Below, in pieces: positions 17,837 through 26,610 of a stretch of DNA of 64,000 nt (position 1 is the stretch's first letter; every line of letters begins with the position of its first letter). The notes under the pieces were generated by a model. That model was given only the letters and a program-made list of their open reading frames with translations. It ran no database searches and was not told where the DNA came from. Source of the DNA: CAYUYV01 sp964474635 (GTDB lineage Bacteria; Pseudomonadota; Alphaproteobacteria; JAJFIK01); the NCBI GenBank assembly GCA_964474635.1, contig CAYYTT010000002.1, forward strand, positions 50,893 through 114,892. The letters run 5' to 3'. The translations under genes and the position numbers were made by a program.

Positions 17837-17851
17837 TAAAGATCAGGTTAG
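17837..17851 (-). promoter_or_regulatory. Possible degenerate CtrA box upstream of fliF1
   Basis: On the minus strand this reads CTAA-CCTGATC-TTTA, the CtrA spacing TTAA-N7-TTAA with two mismatches. It lies 111 bp upstream of the chosen fliF start, and Caulobacter fliF is CtrA-activated. Weak on sequence alone. Confidence 0.3.
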
Positions 17852-17981
17852 TTGGCCAGGCAGGCTGCTCGGGCGGGCTGGCTTGCGTGGGGCCGGATGG
17901 GTCCGGAAAAGCCCTGATGTGGCAAGAAGACAGTCTTTGTAGGGAATGGTGGCACGGGCAAGAAAGGGAAAAACGGGATAC

Positions 17982-18027
17982 AGGAAGCCTGACTGCAGGG
18001 ACCCCGGGCCCCGCAGTCAGGCTTCCT
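17982..18027 (-). terminator. Strong hairpin terminator after sciP
   Basis: A perfect 15-bp inverted repeat, AGGAAGCCTGACTGC, has its complement at 18013-18027 and a 16-base GC-rich loop. On the minus strand it is followed nine bases later by TTTTT. It should end sciP transcription and isolate it from fliF1. The rest of the 372-bp gap (17726-18097) holds the candidate fliF promoter region and nothing else I recognise. Confidence 0.75.
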
Positions 18028-18097
18028 GCTGCGTCCGCGCTGTCACGTCCGCGTTGTCATCTCCGGCGCGCCGCAGCGCGACCGGCTCGAAGTGCCA

Positions 18098-18382
18098 TCA
18101 GGCCATCACCTGATTGCGATAGTGTTGAATACGGGTCGTACGCAAGCCGGCGAGGCCGTGCTTGTCGATGGCCGTTTCCCAGGCGGAGAATTCCTCCTCC
18201 GTCAGGGCATAGCGGGCGCAGGCCTCCTCCAGTGTCAAAAGCCCCCCACGGACGGCCAGCACCACCTGCGCCTTGCGCCGGATCACCCAGCGCTTCGTGT
18301 TGGCCGGCGGAAGATCGGCCGCTGTGAGCGGGCTCCCATCCGGTCCGATAATATAGTTCACCCTCTCTTTCACCTCCACCAT
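18098..18382 (-). CDS. sciP: SciP, small CtrA inhibitor (DUF1153)
   Basis: 94 residues, nearly the whole protein matching the SciP/DUF1153 family: YIIGPDGSPLTAADLPP, TKRWVIRRKAQVVLAVRGG, LTLEEACARYALTEEEF and a C-terminal HGLAGLRTTRIQHYR. It has a helix-turn-helix fold. In Caulobacter SciP binds CtrA and blocks its activation of target promoters, including flagellar ones, after division. A GGAGGGAG ribosome site precedes the ATG. It lies between flgE and fliF, the Caulobacter arrangement as I recall it, with its own terminator and a CtrA-like box upstream, consistent with a CtrA-SciP feedback loop. Confidence 0.95.
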   Translation of the reverse strand: MVEVKERVNYIIGPDGSPLTAADLPPANTKRWVIRRKAQVVLAVRGGLLTLEEACARYALTEEEFSAWETAIDKHGLAGLRTTRIQHYRNQVMA

Positions 18383-18432
18383 TGACTGCTCCCTCCGTCA
18401 GTCCCCCTTTTCTTCAGGCTAGACTTGTCCAT

Positions 18433-18447
18433 TTAAGGAACGCATAA
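18433..18447 (-). promoter_or_regulatory. Candidate CtrA box upstream of sciP
   Basis: TTAA-GGAACGC-ATAA on the plus strand (TTAT-N7-TTAA on the minus) fits the CtrA consensus TTAA-N7-TTAA with one mismatch, 51 bp upstream of the sciP start. The surrounding 195 bp is AT-richer than its neighbours and also contains GTTAGGGATAAC. Caulobacter sciP is CtrA-activated, so the placement makes sense. Confidence 0.5.
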
Positions 18448-18527
18448 GTGAAATGGTAACCTGTGCGTTAGGGATAACATGCGTTTACCATGAACGGACC
18501 GTATCGCGTTCGGTGAGCGCCGGCACG

Positions 18528-18564
18528 CCGGGCCCCGCGCGCGGCACAAACGCGCAAGGCCCGG
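18528..18564 (-). terminator. GC-rich hairpin after flgE
   Basis: CCGGGCC pairs with GGCCCGG and an inner GCGCG with CGCGC, just past the flgE stop. No clear T-run follows, so termination may be weak or Rho-assisted. Confidence 0.4.
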
Positions 18565-18577
18565 GCGATGACTGCGC

Positions 18578-19885
18578 TTATCGCTTGATACGGATCATTT
18601 CCTCGAGCATCTGATCCGCCGTCGTGATGATTTTGGTGGAGGCGGAATAGGCCCTCTGTGTAGTGATGAGGCGTGTGAACTCCTCGGCAAGGTCGACGGT
18701 CGAGCTTTCGAGCGAAGACGCCGCGACGGATCCGGCGCCGCCGGTGTTGGCCTCCAGCAGGGTCACGTCGCCGGAAATATCCGTACGGATATAGGCGTTG
18801 CCATTCGCCGCCGAAAGGCCGTTGGGATTCTGGAAGGTAGCCATGGGCAGCTTGAAGACCGGCTGCTGAACACCGTTGTCGAACAGGGCCGTCACGACAC
18901 CGTTCTCGTTGACCCGCACCCCGTTGATGCCGCCAAACAGGGCGCCGTTCACACCGCTCGAAATGAGGGTAGACGCACTATCGAACTGGGTGATCCCGTT
19001 GGCTTCGCCCACATTGCCGAAATTGAGCGTGATGGGCTGGGCGGCAAGGCCAGTGGACGGCGTATCCCAAGGAATGGTCACATTGGCCGATCCGGTCGTG
19101 GGTGTGGCGAGGGTCCCGTCCGCGCCGAAGGTCACGGTTCCCGTGGCGATGGGATTGTTCCCGGCCCCGCCGATATTGGCCGCCGGGCCATCATAGATGA
19201 CTTCATAGGCCCATGTATTGGCCGCGCTCTTCACGAACGCCAGGCGCACGGGCTGCGCGCCCCCCTGGGTGTCGAAGACTTCCAGGGTCCGCTCGAAGTC
19301 TGGCGTTACGGCGCCGCTGTTCATTTGACCGGCCGTGTAGCCCGCCTGGACGGTCTCGCTTGCCCGCAGATTGGCACGCAGATCGATGCTGGTCGTTGCC
19401 GAGGCGGTGCCCGTCAACTGGTTGAGATTGATGGGCTGGATGGTGTTGCGGTTGGCGGGCACATTGCCTTGCTCGTCGAGGCGCCAGCCTTGCAGGTAAT
19501 AGCCCGCCGGATTGCGCAGGAAGCCGTCGGCATCCTGGGTAAAGGATCCGGCACGGGTGTAGAGAAGATCCGTACGGTCCGGATTGCTGGCGGTGGTCTC
19601 CGTCACCACGAAGAAACCGTTGCCGCTGATGGCAAGGTCGGTGGCCGACTCCGAGGTTTGCAGCAGGCCCTGCCGGCTCGTGAGCTGCTGGGCCGTCCCG
19701 CGCACACCGCCCGAGGCGAAGCTGCCCGCATCCGTCTCGGAGGAGAGGATCGTGGAGAACTGCGTCTCGCTGGCCTTGTAACCGGTGGTGTTGACGTTGG
19801 TGATGTTGTTGGAGATCACGCTCAACGCGGACTGATTGGCGGTGAGGCCGGACACACCGGTGAAGAGGGCACCATAGAGGCTCAT
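18578..19885 (-). CDS. flgE: Flagellar hook protein FlgE
   Basis: 435 residues from the ATG at 19883-19885 (AAAGGAGC upstream); the open frame continues 14 codons upstream without family similarity. N-terminus SLYGALFTGVSGLTANQSA, then the rod/hook motif SNNITNVNTTGYK; C-terminus with EEFTRLITTQRAYSASTKII, the D0 helices that line the hook. The central domains are variable. It is the last gene of the leftward fliK-flgD-flgE unit, so it should be transcribed from the sigma-54 promoter at 23.1 kb. Confidence 0.96.
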   Translation of the reverse strand: MSLYGALFTGVSGLTANQSALSVISNNITNVNTTGYKASETQFSTILSSETDAGSFASGGVRGTAQQLTSRQGLLQTSESATDLAISGNGFFVVTETTASNPDRTDLLYTRAGSFTQDADGFLRNPAGYYLQGWRLDEQGNVPANRNTIQPINLNQLTGTASATTSIDLRANLRASETVQAGYTAGQMNSGAVTPDFERTLEVFDTQGGAQPVRLAFVKSAANTWAYEVIYDGPAANIGGAGNNPIATGTVTFGADGTLATPTTGSANVTIPWDTPSTGLAAQPITLNFGNVGEANGITQFDSASTLISSGVNGALFGGINGVRVNENGVVTALFDNGVQQPVFKLPMATFQNPNGLSAANGNAYIRTDISGDVTLLEANTGGAGSVAASSLESSTVDLAEEFTRLITTQRAYSASTKIITTADQMLEEMIRIKR

Positions 19886-19903
19886 GGACTGCTCCTTTAG
19901 GAT

Positions 19904-19921
19904 GGGACCGAAAAAGGTCCC
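19904..19921. repeat. Small inverted repeat in the flgD-flgE gap
   Basis: GGGACC-GAAAAA-GGTCCC in the 66 bp between flgD and flgE. On the coding strand a T7 run precedes rather than follows the stem, so it does not look like a terminator. An mRNA 5' hairpin near the flgE ribosome site is possible. Confidence 0.45.
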
Positions 19922-19951
19922 GAACAAAAAAACACGTCTGCGTGGGACGAT

Positions 19952-20608
19952 TTATGTGCCGAGACCGACCTGGCGCACCGAGGCGACCGGAACCGTCACC
20001 CCATTGACCGTCAGGGTGGGATCGGACTGGGTAAAGTCGACGGCCGTGACCTTGCCGCGCACGCTCGTTTCGGCGATGAGCGCATTGCCGGCCGCGTCCC
20101 GGGCATTGACCTGCAGGGTGTAAAGACCGTCGGGTTGGCTTTGGCCCCCTTGCGTCTTGCCGTCCCAGGTGAAGCTTTGCAGGCCCGCGCCCGTTTCGCC
20201 CTCTGTCGTGAAAACCGGAAAGCCGTTCTCATCGACGATGGTCAGGGAGACGGTGTCGGCCTTCGCCGCGAGATCGTAGGTCCAGGTGGCCTCGCCGTTC
20301 TGGAGCGCGGCCTCGCTGCCATCGGCCACAATGTCCTGGCCCAGATAGGACACGGCACTGCCGGCGCTGGCGGCCCGGCTCATTTCCACCAGAAGCTCCA
20401 GGTTTTGATTGGTGGTGATGGCCTGCTCCACTTCCGTAAACTGAACGAGCTGGTTGGTGAATTCGTTGGTGTCGAGGGGCTCCAGCGGGTCCTGGTTTTG
20501 AAGCTGCGCCGTCAGCAACGACAGGAACGTATCAAAATTATCCGCAAGCGACTGGGCCGACGACGCGCTGTCCGTACCAGCAAGGGCGCCTACTGAAGAA
20601 ATATCCAT
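19952..20608 (-). CDS. flgD: Flagellar hook-capping protein FlgD
   Basis: 218 residues from ATG 20606-20608. The conserved N-terminal motif FLSLLTAQLQNQDPLEPLDT and EFTNQLVQFTEVEQ is followed by Tudor- and FnIII-like C-terminal domains (WDGKTQGGQSQPDGLYTLQV). FlgD caps the growing hook and directs FlgE assembly. It lies 23 bp downstream of fliK in the same operon. Confidence 0.95.
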   Translation of the reverse strand: MDISSVGALAGTDSASSAQSLADNFDTFLSLLTAQLQNQDPLEPLDTNEFTNQLVQFTEVEQAITTNQNLELLVEMSRAASAGSAVSYLGQDIVADGSEAALQNGEATWTYDLAAKADTVSLTIVDENGFPVFTTEGETGAGLQSFTWDGKTQGGQSQPDGLYTLQVNARDAAGNALIAETSVRGKVTAVDFTQSDPTLTVNGVTVPVASVRQVGLGT

Positions 20609-20631
20609 GACCGACTGTCTCCCCGTGTTCC

Positions 20632-23058
20632 TCAAATTTCCACATTCACGCCTTGACGCACCGTAATGCGCAGGCCGTGGATGTCTTCCGTCATGGCCTC
20701 GCCGGCCACGCTCATGCTGGCCTGGGTGCCTTTTGCCCCTGGCCCAGCGTCCGTCTCGCCGGGCTCGCCCCCGCTGCCGCCCGGTGGGCTCCCACTGCTC
20801 CCTTCACCCCGCTGATCGCCAGGGGCCCCTTGGTCCTGGCGCAGATTGAAACTCAAGGAACCGCTGTCCGTCTTCAGGCCCGCCTCGTTCAGTGCCCGGT
20901 CGAGCAGCCTGGCATCGGCGCGCAGGAGATCCAGGGCATCGGCGCGGTCCACGGTAAGGTTTGCCTGGACACTGCCATCGGCGGAAATCTCCATACGGAT
21001 GTCGATCCGTCCCAATTCAGGCGGGTCGAGCCGCAGCTCGAACCGGTTGACGCCGTTGCGGGCATTTCGGACCATTTGGACCGAGATGTCCTCGGCAAGT
21101 GCTTCGGCGCGGGCGGTCTGGCTCGCCGCCGGGTCTCCCATCGGGCCACCGGGGTTTGTTGGGGCCGTGCGCGATTGCAGGCCCTGCACCTCAAACGGGG
21201 CGGAGGCAGCGCCCTGGGACGGGGCCGAAGGCGGGGGCGTTGCCGGATCCGCCGCCGCCCATGCCGGCTGGCCCGGGCCCGTGTCGGGCTGCACCGCTCC
21301 CGCTCCGGCGGCCGGGCCTGGTGGCTGGCTGGCCGACATTTGGGTGCCCTCGGTGCGCTGGCCGGCCGCGCCGGAGGCATTGTTTCCGGCCGCGGTCCGC
21401 GACGCGGCGGGTCCGGATGATCCCTCCGTGCCGCTCACCTTTTGGGCCGGGCCGGACTTTCCGTCTGTCCGTCTGGCACGGGGCTCCAAGCCTGTTGCGG
21501 CGGCGGGCCCTGACGCCTCGCCGGTCCTCGCCCGACCAGTGCCTTGCGACAGGGCCGATGCGCTCGCCGCCCCGGCGGCTGAGGTCATGGCGGCGGCCAG
21601 CATATGGGGCGCCGAGGCGCTCGCGGTGGAGGCCGCGCCTGGATTGGCGGCCGGACGATCCTGCGCGCCCAAGGGCGTGGACCATGGGGAGCCGTTCGCG
21701 TTTGCGGGGCCGGTCTGACGGCCTTTGGCCGGCTGTGGCCCGGCATCGAGACCGGTGTTCCCCACGGGCGGGCGTGCCGCCGCGCCATCTTGGCTGCCTT
21801 TATCCTGGCCCGGATGGGCCGCATCCGGCAGATCCGTCCCTCGCGGTTTGGGCGCAGGCACCGGCGGTTCGGAAGGGGAAGGCACATGGCCTTGGGCAGG
21901 CTCGCCGCGCCCCACCGGTCCTCCGGCCGGGGAGGATCCTTTCGACATATCCGGGCCCTTGAATGGTGCCGATGTTTCTCTGTGGGCGGCATACTCCCCA
22001 TTGTGCGAGGCGGCGGGCGCGTTGGTCGCTGGCCCCGCATTATCCAGGCCTTGGGTTTCCGGTGCTTCGGTCTCCCCGGCTTTTGTTTGGGTGACTTTTG
22101 GTCGGGCGGCCTTTGTTTGGGTGAGCGCCGCTTCGCCTTTTGTTAGTCCAGTCTCGATGATCGCCGACGCGCCCGGTGAAGGGGCATCGGGGCCGGATGC
22201 CCCGGACGTCCCACTGTTATCTGGAAGGGCCGTGCGGGCTTTGCCGGGGGCAGCCGAAGCGTTCTTGCGCTCAGGAGCGGTCAATGCCGTTTGGGATGCG
22301 GTGCGCGCCGGCGTGCCCGCCGCCGCCAAATCCGGCCCGCCGCTCGCCTTATCCGGTGTGTCGCCCCCGGTCACGGTTGCGGGCATTCCCGGCCTTTGGG
22401 AAGCATATCGCGCCGCCTTATTCGCGCCGGGCGCCTCCGTCGCAGGCAGGTCCGGCCCTTCGGTCCGAGATGGCTTTGCCGCCTGCCCGGTGCCAGCGGT
22501 CAAGCTTGGGTCCTGGGCGGGCAGGGACGACGCCACATGCGCCGCGGAAAGAGCTTGCGCCCCTTGGGATGTGTGCTGATCAGCCTGCGTTGAGGCGGCT
22601 TGCGCGGTCCCGTGGTCGGCGGCGCGCGGGTTTTGGCCGGCACCGGTTTGCGCCTCTTGGGACGATGGGCGGATTTGGGCGACGCCGGCATCGCTCTTGG
22701 AGGGCATGTCCGCCGCGGCGGCACTGGCATGCGCGTGCTGGCCTGCCTTGCCGGTGGGGCCAAGCGCCCTCGCCGGGGCCTCCGGCACGCGGATGGCACC
22801 GGGCCGCGTGTCCGGCGTCCCCTTTGCGGCCGAATCGTCCGTAGGCGGCTTTGCCTGCGCCATGCCTTTGCTGCCAACAGTCGATGGGCGCGCGGTCGGC
22901 GGACCATCGGTCGCCGCGGCCCGGGCCTGCGCGCCGAATGGCGAGGCTGCCACGGGGGTATGCGGATGGCCAGTGGCGGCGCCTCCCTTGGGTCCGCCAC
23001 GCGCCGGCTTCTGGCCAAGGCCCAGGCCAAGATCTTGTGCTGTTGTAAGGCCGTCCAT
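20632..23058 (-). CDS. fliK: Flagellar hook-length control protein FliK
   Basis: 808 residues from the ATG at 23056-23058. Residues 1 to about 670 are a low-complexity Ala/Pro/Gly/Gln/Ser stretch, expected for a molecular ruler. The C-terminal Flg_hook domain (about 680-770) contains NRFELRLDPPELGRIDIRMEI and NLTVDRADALDLLRADARLL. FliK measures hook length and switches export specificity through FlhB. It is roughly twice the E. coli length, mainly from the N-terminal part, which could imply a longer hook. First gene of the fliK-flgD-flgE operon; a sigma-54 promoter lies about 45 bp upstream. Confidence 0.92.
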   Translation of the reverse strand: MDGLTTAQDLGLGLGQKPARGGPKGGAATGHPHTPVAASPFGAQARAAATDGPPTARPSTVGSKGMAQAKPPTDDSAAKGTPDTRPGAIRVPEAPARALGPTGKAGQHAHASAAAADMPSKSDAGVAQIRPSSQEAQTGAGQNPRAADHGTAQAASTQADQHTSQGAQALSAAHVASSLPAQDPSLTAGTGQAAKPSRTEGPDLPATEAPGANKAARYASQRPGMPATVTGGDTPDKASGGPDLAAAGTPARTASQTALTAPERKNASAAPGKARTALPDNSGTSGASGPDAPSPGASAIIETGLTKGEAALTQTKAARPKVTQTKAGETEAPETQGLDNAGPATNAPAASHNGEYAAHRETSAPFKGPDMSKGSSPAGGPVGRGEPAQGHVPSPSEPPVPAPKPRGTDLPDAAHPGQDKGSQDGAAARPPVGNTGLDAGPQPAKGRQTGPANANGSPWSTPLGAQDRPAANPGAASTASASAPHMLAAAMTSAAGAASASALSQGTGRARTGEASGPAAATGLEPRARRTDGKSGPAQKVSGTEGSSGPAASRTAAGNNASGAAGQRTEGTQMSASQPPGPAAGAGAVQPDTGPGQPAWAAADPATPPPSAPSQGAASAPFEVQGLQSRTAPTNPGGPMGDPAASQTARAEALAEDISVQMVRNARNGVNRFELRLDPPELGRIDIRMEISADGSVQANLTVDRADALDLLRADARLLDRALNEAGLKTDSGSLSFNLRQDQGAPGDQRGEGSSGSPPGGSGGEPGETDAGPGAKGTQASMSVAGEAMTEDIHGLRITVRQGVNVEI

Positions 23059-23101
23059 CGTGCGTACCCGCCCCTCGTCCGATCCGCTCGTCCGGAGGAG
23101 G

Positions 23102-23118
23102 AGCAAAGGCGGGGCCAG
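23102..23118 (-). promoter_or_regulatory. Sigma-54 promoter for fliK-flgD-flgE
   Basis: On the minus strand: CTGGCCCC-GCCT-TTGCT, against the consensus YTGGCACG-N4-TTGCW. The essential GG and GC doublets are exactly 10 bp apart and the -12 element is perfect. The predicted start is about 33 nt before the fliK ATG. Confidence 0.8.
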
Positions 23119-23312
23119 CTCGCGCCGGCACGGAAATCGGCGCAAAACCTGTCTTTTCGGCGCGGCGCGGGCGGCGCGAGAGGGAAGGATTGCCGGTCGC
23201 CCCGCTCCGGTCGGCAGCTTTTTCCGCGCGCCCTTTCACGGCAAGGGCGGCGATTTACCGATCCTTAGCCATGGCCCCAGGAATGGCTCAAGGAATGGCG
23301 CCAGCCGTGCTC

Positions 23313-23329
23313 TTGGCCCCGGGTTTGCA
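23313..23329 (+). promoter_or_regulatory. Sigma-54 promoter for flgK-flgL
   Basis: TTGGCCCC-GGGT-TTGCA, with GG and GC doublets 10 bp apart and a perfect -12 element. It shares the CCCC variant of the -24 element with the fliK promoter. The start is predicted near 23340, leaving a leader of about 130 nt before flgK. The 195 bp between this and the fliK promoter would hold FlbD enhancer sites; I cannot name one with confidence. Confidence 0.8.
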
Positions 23330-23472
23330 CCAGTGCCTGTCCGTAACCGGACGAGCGAAGCGAAACTGGCGCCATGATGCGGCGCCGGCCCAACAATCGG
23401 CAGAACCTGCAGGCCATGACGGCCGGTCCTGCCCGGCAGGGCCTTCCGAGCCAGGCAAGGGAGCGTGGCACC

Positions 23473-25635
23473 ATGACGGTCAATATGTTGCTGCATAACG
23501 CCTTGACGGGTCTGCAGACCAATCAAAGTGCCCTCACGCACGTCTCGAACAATGTCGCCAATGTCAACACGCCCGATTATGCCCGGCGCGTCGTTTCCCA
23601 GGAAAACCAGACCGTCGACGGACAGTCGGCCGGGGTCGCCCTGGCGGAAGTCCGCCGGGCCGTCGATGTGTTCTTCACCCGCCAATCCATCGAAGCCAAG
23701 GCCGATGTGGGCCGCTACGAGGCCGAGACGCGCATCCATGACCGGGTGCAAAGTATGCTCGGCCGGCCCGATGATCCAGAAGGGCTGCCGGCGCGCATCA
23801 ACCGGGCGCTGGCCTCCGTTGCCGATGTCCTTGTGGATCCAAGTTCGAGCCTGCGCCGGACGACTTATCTTTCCGAAGTACAGGACATGGCCCAGGGCTT
23901 CAGCGCTGTGGCCCAGGAGATCCAGGCCATTCGCCAGGACACGGATGTCGAAATCGCCTCGCAAATCGGAACTGTCAATCGCCTGATCGGTCAGGTGGAC
24001 GACCTCAATGGACAGATCCGCCAACAGATTATCCAGGGCAACGATGCCAGCGGCCTGCTCGATCAACGCGACCGCGTCGTTGGAGAACTTGGGGGGTTCA
24101 TCGACCTGAGGGTTCAGCCGCAGTCGGACGGCACCATCCACGTGACCACCACCGCCGGCCTGCCACTGGTAGGCGCCGGCCGGGCGAGCCTGGAGTATGA
24201 GAGCCCGGGCAGCGTCAACGCCGATACGGTGTTCCCTCCGATCACGATCTCGCGCACCACCACGACCGGAGGCACGGTCAATCACAGCCAGGTGCTCGAC
24301 AATCAACTCGCCGGCGGCTCGCTCAAGGGGCTCATCGCCATGCGCGATATCGAATTGCCGAGCCTGTCCCGGCAAATTGGTGAGCTTGCCGGTGTCATCA
24401 CGGATAAACTCAATGCGGCCCACAACGACTCCATCGCCCTGCCGGCGCCAACAGCGCTCACGGGCCGCGATACAGGCCTGATTGCAAGCGACAGCATCAA
24501 TTTCACCGGGCGGACGAGCCTTGCCATTCTGGATGCCGACGGGGCGCTGGCGGGGCGGGTCGATATCGACTTCGATGCCGGAACGGTCGCGGCCAACGGG
24601 TCGGTGACGTCCGGGCTTGGGCTGACTATGTCAAGCCTCGTGTCGGCGCTGGATGTGGCTCTGGACACGGCCCTCGGAGCCAATGGCACCGTCTCGCTCA
24701 CAAATGGGGTGCTGTCCATCGGGACCGGCACCACCGGCCTTGGTATTGGTTTTCTCCAGGACGAAACGGCACCGAGCGCACGGGCGGGGCGGGGGTTCAG
24801 CCATTACTTCGGTCTCAATGATCTTATCCGGGGGGAGACAACCGCCCATCCCGAAACCGGGCTCGACCCCACAGACCCGAGCGGTTTCACCGGGCAATCC
24901 ATCGATCTGGAAGTCCGCGACGGGGAGGGCCGGGTGCTGCAGGCCCTGTCTTACACCGTGAGCGGAACAAGCTTTGCCAACATCGTCACGGATTTGAACA
25001 ATGTCACGACGGGTCTTGGGGCGGCGGCGACCTTTGCCCTTGATGCCAACGGACGGTTGACGGTGACGCCCAAGCCCGGCCAGTCGGATGTGCATGTGAC
25101 GGTGTCGGCGGACAATACCGCTCGCGTCCCGTCGGGCATGAGCCTGTCATCCTTGCTCGGGATCGGCGCCGGCCCGCAGTCAGACCGCGCCAGCGGCATG
25201 TCAGTGACGGGCGAGATCATGGACGATCCCTCGCGTCTTGCCCTGGCCAAGCTTGACCTGTCGCCGGCGAGCGTGCTGGGCGACACGGTGGCCAGTCCCG
25301 GCGACAATCGGGGGGCCCTTGCCCTGCAGGCTGTGATGACTTCCTCGGTCTCCTTCGCGGCCGCCGGCACGGCCAAGGCCACCACCACGACGATTTCCAA
25401 TTATAGCGGCGTCGTGGTCGGCGAGGTGTCGAACCGGGCCGCCGCCGCGCAGGCCCGGGCCACAAGCGCCGAGGCCCTGGACACGGAAGTCACGGCCCGC
25501 AAATCCGAGGCGCAGGGCGTCAATTTGGACGAAGAATTGTCCAACATGATCGTTTTTCAGCAGGCGTACAATGCATCGGCCCGCATGATGACGGCCGCGC
25601 GGGAGCTTTACGATCAGCTCCTGCAGCTGGTCTAA
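23473..25635 (+). CDS. flgK: Flagellar hook-filament junction protein FlgK (HAP1)
   Basis: 720 residues from the ATG at 23473; 33 upstream in-frame codons lack family similarity. N-terminus LLHNALTGLQTNQSALTHVS and NNVANVNTPDYARR, an inner helical region to about 270, a variable middle, and the C-terminal D0 helix VNLDEELSNMIVFQQAYNAS. FlgK joins hook to filament. It is exported after FliK switches specificity, and it is first in a two-gene unit with flgL under the sigma-54 promoter at 23313. Confidence 0.96.
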   Translation: MTVNMLLHNALTGLQTNQSALTHVSNNVANVNTPDYARRVVSQENQTVDGQSAGVALAEVRRAVDVFFTRQSIEAKADVGRYEAETRIHDRVQSMLGRPDDPEGLPARINRALASVADVLVDPSSSLRRTTYLSEVQDMAQGFSAVAQEIQAIRQDTDVEIASQIGTVNRLIGQVDDLNGQIRQQIIQGNDASGLLDQRDRVVGELGGFIDLRVQPQSDGTIHVTTTAGLPLVGAGRASLEYESPGSVNADTVFPPITISRTTTTGGTVNHSQVLDNQLAGGSLKGLIAMRDIELPSLSRQIGELAGVITDKLNAAHNDSIALPAPTALTGRDTGLIASDSINFTGRTSLAILDADGALAGRVDIDFDAGTVAANGSVTSGLGLTMSSLVSALDVALDTALGANGTVSLTNGVLSIGTGTTGLGIGFLQDETAPSARAGRGFSHYFGLNDLIRGETTAHPETGLDPTDPSGFTGQSIDLEVRDGEGRVLQALSYTVSGTSFANIVTDLNNVTTGLGAAATFALDANGRLTVTPKPGQSDVHVTVSADNTARVPSGMSLSSLLGIGAGPQSDRASGMSVTGEIMDDPSRLALAKLDLSPASVLGDTVASPGDNRGALALQAVMTSSVSFAAAGTAKATTTTISNYSGVVVGEVSNRAAAAQARATSAEALDTEVTARKSEAQGVNLDEELSNMIVFQQAYNASARMMTAARELYDQLLQLV

Positions 25636-25659
25636 GGCGCGCCAAAGGAGATCATCGCC

Positions 25660-26583
25660 ATGACCCGTGTCGGCAGTTTCGCCCAAAGCCGGATCCTCAC
25701 CGGCGAGTTGATGCGGCTGAACCAGCAGCAGTTCCGCACGCAGGAGCAAATCAGTTCGGGCAAGGTGGCGAGCCAGTTTGCCAAGATGCCTGACGATGCG
25801 AGCGTTCTGCTGTCCGCGCGCGGTGTGGAGGCCCGGATCGACCATTACACCAAGACCGCGACGGAGACGAAGGCACGTCTTGATATGCAGGACCTGCACC
25901 TGGATACCCTCACCAGCATCGGCACAGACCTGCGCCAGGCGGTGACCGAAGCGGTCGCGAACGACAATGGCCTTGTGGTCATGCAGGAACTGGAGCAGGC
26001 CTTCACGGCAAGTGTCAGCCTGCTGAACAGTAAGATCGATGGGAATTATATTTATGGGGGAACGCGCACGGACCGTCCGCCCGTGACCTCGGACGATCTG
26101 GCGGATCTGATTGGCGCGGCCGACGCGTCCGACCTCTTTGCCAATAACGATCTGAAGGCAACCGTCCGCATCGACGATACCTTGAATGTGGAGATGGGCG
26201 TGCTGGCCGATGACGTGGCGGCGGACCTCTTCGCCGCCATGAAACGCATCGCCGAATTCAACGCGGGGCCGAACGGGCCCATAGGCGAAGACCTCACACC
26301 GAACCAGAAGGCCTTTCTGGAGAGCGAATTGCCGGCCCTGCGCGCGGCCGTCTCCACGGTCACCGCCGAACAGGCGCGCAATGGCCTCAACTACCGTGAG
26401 GTGGAGCGCACCCTCACCCGGCACGAGGCCGGGGACGTCTTCATCAAGAGCTTCATTTCCGACATTGAGGATGTGGATCTCGCCGAGGCCATCAGCCGGC
26501 TCAACAACGACCGTGTGGCCGTGGAGGCGTCCACCCGCGTGCTTGCGGACCTCAACCGTCTGTCCCTGCTCGATTTCATCTGA
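25660..26583 (+). CDS. flgL: Flagellar hook-filament junction protein FlgL (HAP3)
   Basis: 307 residues with flagellin-like ends: N-terminal RILTGELMRLNQQQFRTQEQISSGK and C-terminal DLAEAISRLNNDRVAVEASTRVLADLNRLSLLDFI. The middle has GNYIYGGTRTDRPPV, typical of FlgL. It starts 24 bp after flgK. A true flagellin would usually be longer and not linked to flgK this way; no flagellin gene is in the window. Confidence 0.93.
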   Translation: MTRVGSFAQSRILTGELMRLNQQQFRTQEQISSGKVASQFAKMPDDASVLLSARGVEARIDHYTKTATETKARLDMQDLHLDTLTSIGTDLRQAVTEAVANDNGLVVMQELEQAFTASVSLLNSKIDGNYIYGGTRTDRPPVTSDDLADLIGAADASDLFANNDLKATVRIDDTLNVEMGVLADDVAADLFAAMKRIAEFNAGPNGPIGEDLTPNQKAFLESELPALRAAVSTVTAEQARNGLNYREVERTLTRHEAGDVFIKSFISDIEDVDLAEAISRLNNDRVAVEASTRVLADLNRLSLLDFI

Positions 26584-26610
26584 GGACGCCTGCCCAAGGT
26601 CAGGCCCGCG

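Noticed and set aside
19904..19921. Intrinsic terminator between flgD and flgE
   Set aside because: On the transcribed strand the T-run lies before the stem, and flgE has no promoter of its own that I can see, so read-through is more likely.
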